A DNA stretch of 20,690 nucleotides, taken from positions 4,251 to 24,940 of the forward strand of contig JBHJMP010000872.1 of assembly GCA_043381765.1 (NCBI GenBank). The letters run 5' to 3'. How positions within the stretch are numbered: position 1 is the stretch's first letter; each line of letters begins with the position of its first letter. The translations under genes were made by a program, and so were the position numbers. Source of the stretch: Collodictyon triciliatum. Its lineage: Eukaryota > CRuMs. Below the pieces are notes generated by a model, which saw only the letters and a program-made list of their open reading frames with translations, ran no database searches and was not told where the DNA came from. Below are positions 1 to 9,603 of the stretch, piece after piece.

Positions 1-59
1 AAAACAATATTATTAAATAGAATGACAGACTTATCTGGCAGGTAATTTTTTACGTTGAG

Positions 60-3000
60 AAAAGAAATCGACAGTCAGCATACCCAAGGGTTGATGGGTT
101 CGTCTCCCACATACTCCTTTCTCAGTTCTGGCGATGAACTGGGAGCCGAAACAGGAGACTTTTACTTGAAGCCGCAAACTCACGCACCGACAAATGCGCC
201 CAACCGACGAGCATCTTACCAATCAACAGCGTCTACGGTGTTTTCAATGGGGTCTTCGACCGATTCGCATAACCCAGAGGCGGACAACGCCGGGAACGAT
301 CAGGTAGATTCAAACAACCTGGACGAGTATCCAATCAGTGCCTTAATGACCCCTCAGCCGGAGCACATTTCCATCCCACAAGAAGTCGCTTACGAAGCAA
401 ATTCACTTACTCATCCTCGAACGCTTCCTTCAGAGTCTCTACCGATCGATCCTCTCCTGCTTTCATCCACAACAGCAGATGCAACAAAAGCTCACAAAAA
501 CTGGTTCTCTAATGAAAGCTCGTTGCTGCAAAGGTCTTCTCCTTCACAACGACGGACATCACTTCCAGTGCCATCCACAGCCATAGATTCACCCATGGGT
601 CAGTTTGATACGGTCTCCAGTTATCAGAGGATATATCCAATACGCTCAGAGAGAACACTGGCACAACTGTCACGCTACCCAAACGATTCCATATCCACAC
701 ACACGGCATCTACTTTTCATGCATTTTCACCGAGCGCACAGTCAAAGAGAGGCGGGCGTGACGAAAGCCAAGGACAGGGGAAAATGACAGATTTCAATCC
801 TGCAAAGAGCAATTCAGATGAAAAATCATCATCATCATCGTCAATGGAGCGCAATGGGAATAGACAAAAACAAGAGACGAGCTCACATGCTGATGGCGTG
901 CATCGTATACCTGCAACAGATGCTCAATATCAAGTAGCACAATTTAAAAGTATTGATATCCGCACACATAGCGAACTATCAGATGATAATGTACAAAGTT
1001 ATAAAAAACTTGAAACCCGAGCAAGACAAGGTTCTGGACATACGACGAACGGAAAGAATAATCCACTTCACCAGACTCTTTATCAGATACCTGGTGCACC
1101 CAGGGTAAACCTATATTTCACCATTTTATCTGAAAAGTAAAAATGCACGAAAATAAAAAAATAATATGAAACAATGATATACCTTTTCGACGCAGTTTTT
1201 GTTTTGTTTAACCTTTTCCTCTTATAGAACACACCAACCAGAATCACATCAAATTATGCCTCATCAAACCAACCAAGATCTGATTTCATCGTTGAAAATC
1301 CACAGGAATGTACTCAAAGGCCTTGCCAAAGCATTGACATACAATTTTCATCAAATAAAAGTGCCGTGATTGCTGAGGACAAAACAGCCGGACTATTAAT
1401 ATCACAGCGAATGGATTCACGAGGGAGTCCAGCCTTGCCTGAGTCTGAGAAATGGACCCGTTTACAGCAAAAGCAATCACTCTACTTGCAAATGCTGAAC
1501 CAGCAGCTGGAGAGAGAAAGTCCGATATTATCCAGGAATGACGTCTCCAGCGTTAGCAGCCCAGATACACCTCATAAAATACACCGGGAAGTTCCTGTGT
1601 GCACAGATACTGAAACCGATTTACCACAGTCAAGTCATGTGAATGAGGATGCAACCTCTATTGGTGATGCGTCCATTCGTACAGACCCTTTATCCGAAGA
1701 GGTGTATCCGCATTCACAGAAACCTGGAAGGGCTCATGTTGCCGACACAAGATATATATTGCCCGCTAAACCAAAACAGGTGTCGACTCAAAAGTCTGTA
1801 CATGAGCCCAATAAAATTGAAGACGCACGAATGACACTGGCCACAAAAGAAGTAGAGAAACAAAAGCATATCTCGACGACACAATCCAAAGTCCAGGCAC
1901 TCATATCTCTTTTTCAAGAGGGCAAGTCAGAGGCAAACACTGTTTCAAAAAATGAAAGTGCCTCTGAAGTGAAAGTTTCCATCGAAGAACCAAACACCAA
2001 AGGCACTAGTAGAGCGAGATACCTCAATGTACAGCACAATTCCATGCCAAACTTGATGGCTCTAGACACCCCAACGACTCGAGTGGAGGCGATGAGATCC
2101 ACTCTTGAGAAAGCAGCTACACAATCACCATCAATAGCTCGCCAGAGCTTTCAAAATTCAGGAGATAGTGAGAGAGAGGATGTTCCTGTGCGCTTGAGTT
2201 CTCCCATCCACGAAACCGAAGCAAGCGAGCACAGTACAATCACAGAACACAACACTCTACCACCAACCACGCCAAAGTCCCTCTTTGAAAGAGCAGCAGA
2301 GTCACGCTCACAAAGTTTCCAACCCAATCCACAAAACCACAGTTCTAATTCTTCACAAAACTCTAAGCATTCCGTTGCAATTGAAGCGAACGTAGGAATC
2401 AGCTGCGCGGCAACCCCAGAACTCAAACGACGTACAGAGACGGTCTCGACAGCAACCTCGCCTATCCGCGTGTTGGAAACAAAGTCTATTCAAAGCACCA
2501 GCGAATCTGGACGGGACTCGTTCAAAAACCTTGAAAGCGAATGTTTTGCAGAGAAATCACAGACTTATTCACGCACATCAGACAAAAGCGCGCCACAAAC
2601 ACACAGATACAAGCAAACGGCAATACCCTTAGCATTGCCAATAACATCAACGCCACCCACAGCGGTCCACTCCATCACGATTCAATCACATAGTTCATCA
2701 CACTCCCTTCCAAACCCATTTGACGAGCAAAGCAGCATCCATCCACCAGACTTGTTTGGTCACAGGGCCGCTCCAAGACCAAGCATCTCCCTCACCAGGC
2801 TATATGACTCGCACAGTAGCATCTCGACCCAACACTTGGAAAAGACAACCACCTCGCCACAAACAAGGATTCCACAACGAAAGAGCGAGCTTGTCAGCTT
2901 TGCCCCGGATGCACCAGACTCTATGGCCCATCAAAATCATCACCACTATCTGCACAGCCACGACCACCACAATCAGCATGCTTATTACAACCATCACAAT

Positions 3001-4305
3001 CATCAAATCCATGAAGACTCTCATTACCGGCAAACTCATTCCAACCTATCAAACTATCACAATCATCGAAATCAGCAAACCCATCTCAACCCATCAATCT
3101 ATCACAATCATCACAGCTATCACACGCATCAAAGTCAAGACCCATTTACACACGTCACCACCTATGGCGTCCCAATCATCAGCCGAGTCGGGCGAGGATT
3201 GTCGCACCCGGCCGGCCCTTCTGCGTCCTCCCACGAGAGCTTCTCCACAGGGACGGGATTCTCGTCCAGACAGAGCACAGAACCGACACACTCACCGGCC
3301 CGCACGCACTCGTACGAGTCTCACGCACCTTTCAGCCCCGAATCCGACTGCAGCCTGGATTCGCACCAGTGCGTGGACGAAAGCCTTACTTGGATGTTTC
3401 ATAACACGCGGGCGGCTGAGCGACCAGCGGGACTCAAGGTCCAGGCAAAGGCTGTCTCTCTGCGTCCTGGGTCGCCGCAGTTGGTTCGCTCGCGACCTCA
3501 TCAGCAAGGAAAGAATGCAGAAGAGCGGTGTGTGGTTTTTCCTTCCTTCCTTCCTTCTCTATCTCCCCTCTGACAAAGTAACTCCCTTTTTTTCCCTTTT
3601 CCTCCTCTATATTTTTTCTTCTAGATTCGATTTGATTTGATTTGATTTGATTTGATTTGATTTGATTTGATTTGATTTGATTTGATTTGATTTGATTTGA
3701 TTTGATTTGATTTGATTTGATTTGATTTGATTTGATTTGATTTGATTTGATTTGATTTGATTTGATTTGATTTGGGTTCATCTGTGTTGATTACTATAAT
3801 CCCATTTATATTATCGATATACATGCGACGCGATTTTGATATGTGTGGGTTTGGTGTTTACGGTTTCCTTTTCCGTGCGTTTGTGTTGGTGCGTTAATAT
3901 TCCATATTTGGAAACTACGACAATATATTTGAAAGCGGAGGTCAACTTTTGGGCGGTCGTGATGCCTCCTTTCCCCTTCCATTTCCCCTTTCTTTTTTTA
4001 GATATATAATTTATTCATCGCCCCGAGAACGAACGATGGGCAACTCTATTCACAATGCCTTTCATCTCCCCATCTGCACAAGGAGTCACGCACGGCCTGT
4101 TGTGTCTGCAAAGCCGCGAAGCAGCTCCGCGTCAAAGTCGCAGACGAGTGGCAGCAGAAGTGAGTTTGGCTCGGCTGTTTTGTCTGCGCGTTCATCCGGC
4201 TCGGCTGCAAAGAAGAAGCAGCAGACGCCGTGTTACCACGAACACGCCACACACGAAGGCTCTGCACCAGCCACGCTCAACTGGATGAAGTCGCTCCGCT
4301 CTTGA
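60..4305 (+). CDS. Large Ser/Thr/His-rich disordered protein, three exons, 5' end uncertain
   Basis: I do not recognise this protein. Proposed exons are about 60-1104, 1228-3527 and 4002-4305. Introns are 1105-1227 (AGG|GTAAAC to CTTATAG, phase 0) and 3528-4001 (CG|GTGTGT to TTTTTTTAG, phase 2); both keep the frame. The first in-frame ATG is at 94, giving 1204 aa. The frame is open back to an in-frame TAA at 43-45, so the true start may lie in an upstream exon. The protein is dominated by Ser, Thr, Gln, Pro and Asn, with a Ser run (826-846) and a His/Asn/Tyr/Gln-rich stretch at about 2926-3150 (near residues 900-980). No membrane segment or enzyme motif is visible. Exon 3 is Ser/Ala/Lys-rich and ends in LNWMKSLRS. 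Composition suggests an intrinsically disordered scaffold or regulator, which is inference. Exon 3 is less certain: without the second splice, exon 2 reads on to a TGA at 3571-3573. Confidence 0.6.
3528..4001 (+). other. Inferred last intron of the Ser/His-rich gene, carrying the TTTGA array
   Basis: The donor GTGTGT follows GAG CG at 3526-3527. The acceptor is TTTTTTTAG at 3993-4001. Phase 2 matches on both sides (CG + A). A pentanucleotide array fills about a third of it. The alternative is no splicing, with the protein ending at 3573 and the array lying in the 3' UTR. Confidence 0.45.
3629..3774. repeat. (GATTT)n pentanucleotide microsatellite, about 29 copies
   Basis: A perfect 5-bp tandem array (GATTT, read TTTGA in another register) of about 146 bp. 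Because 5 is not a multiple of 3, open frames of SNQIK-type repeats appear on the minus strand; these are artefacts of the array. It lies inside the inferred intron 3528-4001. Confidence 0.95.
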
Positions 4306-4911
4306 CGGCATCGCTTCGGAGTCAAGCTCTCTTGCTCATCTTCAACCGCAGCAGCCTTTACGTCTTGTGAATCTGCCTCCTTTCAATCTCCATGTGTACA
4401 AAGAAAGAAACAACCATCATCACCATCAGTTATAAATATTGAATCGGACATTCGCATTACCCTATGGCCAAGAGTGGGATGATTTTACGGGCCGGTCATT
4501 GTCTCAGGGATTCGTCGCAAGAGAAAGGAAAGGCAAAAAGGAAGCGAGGCTCAGATCCAAGATTTAAAAAAACAACGGCTGGTGGCGACATTGTGTGCAT
4601 CAACCTATAATACCGAATTCTTTCCTTAAAATATGTAATGCGTTGTCGCCACGCTTTAATGCGTTGTTGGCGAGGCCTTTTCCTGTTCTGGACAAAAGTG
4701 CGATTGAACCCTGCTTATAAAACTTGCTTTCTGTTTCGCACTATTCTCTCTCCTTATTGACGCGCCATTTCATCGCAGGGCGCGGCTCAAAGTCTGTCTC
4801 TGAATCTGATGTGAATCATTCGGTCCGATCGAAAAACGCGAACACAAACATAAACGCAAACACAAACACTAAACATAAAAACAAGAAGGGAGAACCCACC
4901 GTCTGAAGAGA
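4306..4911 (+). other. Intergenic region and phosphomannomutase promoter/5' leader
   Basis: No convincing gene. It separates the Ser/His-rich gene from phosphomannomutase, both on the plus strand. A near-repeat of ATGCGTTGT occurs at about 4638 and 4659. The last 60 bases before the ATG are A/C-rich (repeated ACAAACA motifs), like an unstructured 5' leader. A short open frame at 4724-4906 has no recognisable product and lies within the leader. Confidence 0.5.
4716..4722 (+). promoter_or_regulatory. Candidate TATA box of phosphomannomutase
   Basis: TATAAAA about 195 nt upstream of the ATG at 4912. A pyrimidine-rich initiator-like stretch (about 4740-4760) follows at typical TATA-to-start spacing. 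This is a sequence match only; the start site is unproven. Confidence 0.35.
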
Positions 4912-7054
4912 ATGAGCCGCGGCGATATTTTGGTCTTGTTTGATGTTGATGGTACTTTGACCGAGGCACGCAAAGTAAGTATTTCATATGAGCGAAAGCT
5001 CATTCGCTTCCTTTCGTTCCTTTGTTTTCTTTATTTGTTTTTGTTTCCTTTGTTTCCTTGTTTCCTTTTTTCCCCTTTTTTCCCCTTTTTTCCCCTTTTT
5101 TCCTCTTTCCCCCCTTTTTTCCCTTGTTTCTTTGTCTCTTTGTCTCTTTGTCTCTTTGTCTCTTTGTCTCTTTGTCTCTTTGTCTCTTTGTCTCTTTGTC
5201 TCTTTGTCTCTTTCTTTTTCGTCTAAAGTGTGAAAGAGAGAAGTGAACTATTGGTTAAGTAAAAAATCCCTACGCTTTCTTTCTGTCGGAAAAGGTGATC
5301 ACACCGGCCATGAAAGACTTCCTCAAGGAGCTGCGAAAGAAGGTGACGATCGGTGTTGTTGGCGGATCTGACCTTGCCAAACAGAAGGAGCAACTCGGAG
5401 AAGATGGTTCCTTATTTATTACCTCTTTTCACCATTCGTCTCCTCCTTCTCTTACTTTTCTTAGCATGGTCACGCACAGACGTTTCACTATTTTTCTTTT
5501 CAATTAAATATATATTTTCTCTGTCAATATACGAATATAAATCATCACGTCAATTATCACATGATTTAATTCACGAACAGCCCTGGAGTACTTTGACTTC
5601 AACTTCCCCGAGAACGGTGTTGTTGCATTCAAAGCAGGCGTTGCCCAGCCTTCCCAGGTGAATGCTCACTTGCCCAAAATATCAAAATAACTAACCGACA
5701 AATATAAAAACTATTTTTAATTGTAACATGAACCATATCTAAGGCTATGTCTTACTATAAAGTATGAAGAACGATAAGATTTTATCACAAAGGACTATTT
5801 ACCACATTCATGCAATAATTAGAGTATTACCGATTTTTCTTTTCCATAGTCCATTGGTGAGTTCCTTGGAGAAGAGAGACTCAAAGAGTTTCTCAATTTC
5901 ACTCTCCACGCCGTGGCTGATTTGGACATCCCGAAGAAACGGTAAGTAACTTGAGAGAATGATAGTCTTATTGCTATGTATAAATGCTCAGTACCCGTGT
6001 ATAACTCTTCTAACTCATTCAACAAAGAAAAAGATGATACATTCTCTAATTAAAAGGCAATTCATTCGTGTCTGTTTTTTTTTTTTTTAAAAAAAAATAA
6101 TCATGAATTATATTTTCACTCCTGGCCTAAATCTTGGTGGTGGTAAACACGATGCTAAAATATCATAATTATTTAGCGGAACCTTCATCGAGTACCGTAC
6201 CGGAATGATTAACCTTTCTCCCATCGGTCGCAACTGCACTTATGATGAGCGTCTGGAGTTCTACGCTTACGATAATGTGACTTTGATAAGAATATCATAC
6301 GACAAGATACATCACTATTTATATACTCAAATAACCCTTTGACGTAAATCAAAATTTCTATCAACTCACTTAACATCCTTATCAAAGGCCCATGGAATCC
6401 GCAAGAAACTGATTGCTCAACTGGAGCAGCGATTCCCCGACTACGGACTCAAGTACTCCATTGGTGGACAGATTAGCGTCGACATCTTCCCTATCGGTTT
6501 GTACTTTTGAATTAATACGAAAACCTTAAATGCTTCTCCAGAAGAATATAAAAGATATCGAAAACTTCAATCCAAAAAACAAAGACAATTACAATTTTTT
6601 TTGGGCCAATAAGGTACATGTCAATATCTTTTTTTTTAAAAAAATTATTGTATTAACAGTCTGTTCTCTTCTCTCTTCGTTCTCTTTATTTTTTTTTCTG
6701 GGCGCACTACACAATTTAATTAAGGATGGGACAAGACTTATTGCCTTCGCCATGTGAAGGAACTGGGATTCAAGGAAATCCATTTCTTTGGGGACAAGAC
6801 TGAAGAGGTTTGGTTTTCCATGCAGCGAATCCAACAATCGAACAATCCAGCATATCGACGCATCAATCCATGTGAATGATAGAGCTCGTTAAAGCTTATT
6901 CTTTTATATATGCTGATGATTCTGAACGACAACCCTGTCACGATAGGGAGGAAACGACTATGAAATCTACAACCACGAGCTGACCACTGGCCACGCCATC
7001 AAGAGTCCCGAAGACACCCGACGCATCTGCGAAGAGCTTTTCATGAAGCAATAA
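4912..7054 (+). CDS. PMM: Phosphomannomutase (eukaryotic PMM1/PMM2 type), eight exons
   Basis: Interconverts mannose-6-phosphate and mannose-1-phosphate in the cytosol, feeding GDP-mannose for glycosylation and GPI anchors. Exons: 4912-4974, 5295-5406, 5581-5657, 5850-5941, 6177-6276, 6388-6496, 6725-6807, 6947-7054. All junctions are GT-AG and phase-consistent, giving 247 aa against 246 for human PMM2. HAD-superfamily marks are present: DVDGT at 11-15 (nucleophile D11, acid/base D13), GGSD at 44-47, and FFGDKT followed by GGNDYEIY near the C-terminus. The cap domain has [12 protein letters not shown] at 122-133, whose Arg residues match substrate-binding positions of the family. R140 aligns with human PMM2 Arg141, the residue altered in the common glycosylation-disorder variant. 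The protein ends [16 protein letters not shown], as in the family. All key residues are intact, so it looks functional. Start choice: the only ATG giving the canonical N-terminus. Confidence 0.96.
5069..5210. repeat. Pyrimidine-rich tandem repeats in phosphomannomutase intron 1
   Basis: Two adjacent arrays on the pyrimidine strand: about three copies of a 10-bp CCCCTTTTTT unit (about 5072-5101), then ten copies of the 8-bp unit TTTGTCTC (about 5131-5210). They lie within the 320-nt first intron (4975-5294) and account for several leucine/serine/phenylalanine-rich spurious open frames. Confidence 0.9.
6075..6097. repeat. T14A9 palindromic tract
   Basis: A poly-T run joined directly to a poly-A run, inside phosphomannomutase intron 4. 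One of five such tracts in the window. Confidence 0.9.
6629..6644. repeat. T9A7 palindromic tract
   Basis: Poly-T joined to poly-A inside phosphomannomutase intron 6. Confidence 0.9.
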
Positions 7055-8670
7055 CGAGTTGATAAGAGTCTGCTGACTCTGCCATGATTGTCCTTTTGGA
7101 CTACATCGACGTGTGCTTTCGCTTCGTTTTGAATTAAACGCACCGACAACGCACAAGTCGCGGATAAGACATGCAGATATGTGGAAAAAGGCCACACCAA
7201 GCAGAGTGAGACAGAGAGAGGGAGTATGAAGTTGAGGTAACGGTGGTGTCTGGACGGGTCGACTTTATGAATTAGGAGTGCTTTTGCACCTTGAGAGCCG
7301 ATTCTTCGTCCAACGCAGACTTTCTTTTCTTTTCGGAATCCGTGCCAAGTTCTGTGTTTTGATTGGATGCACATCCCAGTTAATTGAATCCCTCGATGGA
7401 CAATCATTTATTTCTTTTCTTTCATCCAATCTTTTTCAAATATAGCGCTAGTGTGTTAATCCAAGGCCATCCAAGAATATACATTATTTTCCTTAAATAT
7501 CTCAAAGTAATATATTTTTTCCCCCATTTAAGTGTATTTAATCATACAGTGGATTTCTTTCATCGCCTTTTTCAAAAAGACCCACCTCCTTTTTCAGCAA
7601 GTTTTCTTTCCACTGCAACCATGCTGATTGGCTCATGAATCTAATGATACACACACATGTCAGCTGCTTCTTTCGTTCTTCATTTTTTTTCCTTACTAAG
7701 AATTAATTAATTGATTGTGTAAAGTCAGGGCCAAAGCCGCCCATCATGACGAAAAAGTGGCCAAAACCTTGTGAGCCAAAGGCAGATACGAAACTGCGAG
7801 GGGAGCTGCGTCTTCGTCCAGTGGTTCGTCATCATGTGCCCAAATCTTTATATGGTCGAACCTGCTTGAAACTATGCACTCGGCGTCTCGCTTTTTGGGC
7901 TCTGCGTTGCGCACCAGAGATGAATCGCGCGTTATTATGATTGCTCTGGTGTGTGGTTGAATTCACCATTGATGATAGTATCATTATTCTGAATAGGAGA
8001 GAAGTATGTATTGCAGGATGGGCTGTGCTGTGATGGGAATGTCAAGTATTTATACTGGCTGGGCGTTTTGTTTTTGTTGTGTTTTGTTTTTGTTGCGGTT
8101 TGTTTTTGTTGTGTTTTTGTTTCGTATTGTTTTGTTCGCTGATATTGCAGATTGTTCTTACCTTCACTCAAGCCGCTGCTTTCGCCGTCAAGTGTTTTGT
8201 AATCAGGAATATGGACAACACATCCTATGCACGGCAGGCGATGAAAAGAATGTTTTTATTACATTTTTTTTTAATGGAATCAATTGCAGTGTTTATGTGT
8301 CGGTATTACGTAAAATGTTTGTAAATCATGTACCATTCGTAATAACTTGGATCTACATTATGTTTGGGTATGATGTAAAACAAAGCACTGATGAGGATAA
8401 AGTGACATCATTGGGAATGGCAAACCTTTGTAGCCTTCGGGGATTGCATAGGTTTTCCCTTTCAAAAGCCTTCCTCGAAAAAAAGATTCTGCCAACAGAT
8501 TTACTCAATTATTATTATTATTATTATTTAAAAAACATAGATACGACTGGGCAAAAGCTCTTCTGATGGTTAAGCAGGACGTAGTACTAATGGCAGAGTA
8601 TTTGCTGAAGGAAGTTTATTCTTTTTTTTTTTTTTTAAAAAAAAAAAACCGTGGTATTGGCCTCTGCTCG
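7055..8670. other. Gene-poor region downstream of phosphomannomutase
   Basis: No gene I can support. It begins with the phosphomannomutase 3' region. An open frame at 8006-8566 (186 codons, plus strand) has no recognisable domain. Part of it is low-complexity GTTTTGTTTTTGTTG sequence (about 8066-8135) and it ends near an (ATT)n run (about 8508-8528), so I do not call it. No tRNA or snRNA pattern was seen on either strand. A T15A12 palindromic tract at 8622-8648 lies just before the assembly gap. Confidence 0.5.
8622..8648. repeat. T15A12 palindromic tract
   Basis: The longest of the five T-A tracts. It lies 22 bases before the assembly gap. Confidence 0.9.
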
Positions 8671-9391
8671 NNNNNNNNNNNNNNNNNNNNNNNNNNNNNN
8701 NNNNNNNNNNNNNNNNNNNNNNNNNNNNNNNNNNNNNNNNNNNNNNNNNNNNNNNNNNNNNNNNNNNNNNNNNNNNNNNNNNNNNNNNNNNNNNNNNNNN
8801 NNNNNNNNNNNNNNNNNNNNNNNNNNNNNNNNNNNNNNNNNNNNNNNNNNNNNNNNNNNNNNNNNNNNNNNNNNNNNNNNNNNNNNNNNNNNNNNNNNNN
8901 NNNNNNNNNNNNNNNNNNNNNNNNNNNNNNNNNNNNNNNNNNNNNNNNNNNNNNNNNNNNNNNNNNNNNNNNNNNNNNNNNNNNNNNNNNNNNNNNNNNN
9001 NNNNNNNNNNNNNNNNNNNNNNNNNNNNNNNNNNNNNNNNNNNNNNNNNNNNNNNNNNNNNNNNNNNNNNNNNNNNNNNNNNNNNNNNNNNNNNNNNNNN
9101 NNNNNNNNNNNNNNNNNNNNNNNNNNNNNNNNNNNNNNNNNNNNNNNNNNNNNNNNNNNNNNNNNNNNNNNNNNNNNNNNNNNNNNNNNNNNNNNNNNNN
9201 NNNNNNNNNNNNNNNNNNNNNNNNNNNNNNNNNNNNNNNNNNNNNNNNNNNNNNNNNNNNNNNNNNNNNNNNNNNNNNNNNNNNNNNNNNNNNNNNNNNN
9301 NNNNNNNNNNNNNNNNNNNNNNNNNNNNNNNNNNNNNNNNNNNNNNNNNNNNNNNNNNNNNNNNNNNNNNNNNNNNNNNNNNNNNNNNNNN
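8671..9391. other. Assembly gap (721 N)
   Basis: An unbroken run of N. The left flank is a T15A12 tract and the right flank a decanucleotide array, so the break probably reflects repeats. Exons upstream of the nucleoporin gene could be hidden here. All open frames spanning the Ns are meaningless. Confidence 0.99.
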
Positions 9392-9490
9392 AAAAACAAT
9401 AAAAAACAATAAAAAACAATAAAAAACAATAAAAAACAATAAAAAACAATAAAAAACAATAAAAAACAATAAAAAAACAATAAAAAACAA
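9392..9490. repeat. (AAAAAACAAT)n decanucleotide array at gap edge
   Basis: About ten nearly perfect 10-bp units run directly out of the N gap, so their number is a minimum. A poly-A stretch and then a pyrimidine-rich tract (about 9502-9540) ending in CGCAG (9538-9542) follow. That sequence resembles a splice acceptor. Confidence 0.9.
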
Positions 9491-9603
9491 CAAAAAAAAA
9501 AACCCCCTCTCTTCTCTTCTCTTTTCTCTAACCTCTCCGCAGCAGAACAACCACCACCTGCAAAGCACACAACACCCGCGATCCTCCCAACAAACGCCTG
9601 CGA

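Noticed and set aside
2720-3640. 306-aa overlapping plus-strand frame in exon 2 of the first gene
   Set aside because: Shifted shadow of the His-rich coding region; the first frame keeps a consistent composition and splices in phase on both sides.
3434-3824. Minus-strand frames with SNQIK repeats
   Set aside because: Produced entirely by the GATTT pentanucleotide array; no start context or homology.
8006-8566. 186-codon plus-strand frame
   Set aside because: Partly low-complexity GTTTTG repeats and an ATT run; no domain, no paralogue and no splice partner recognised.
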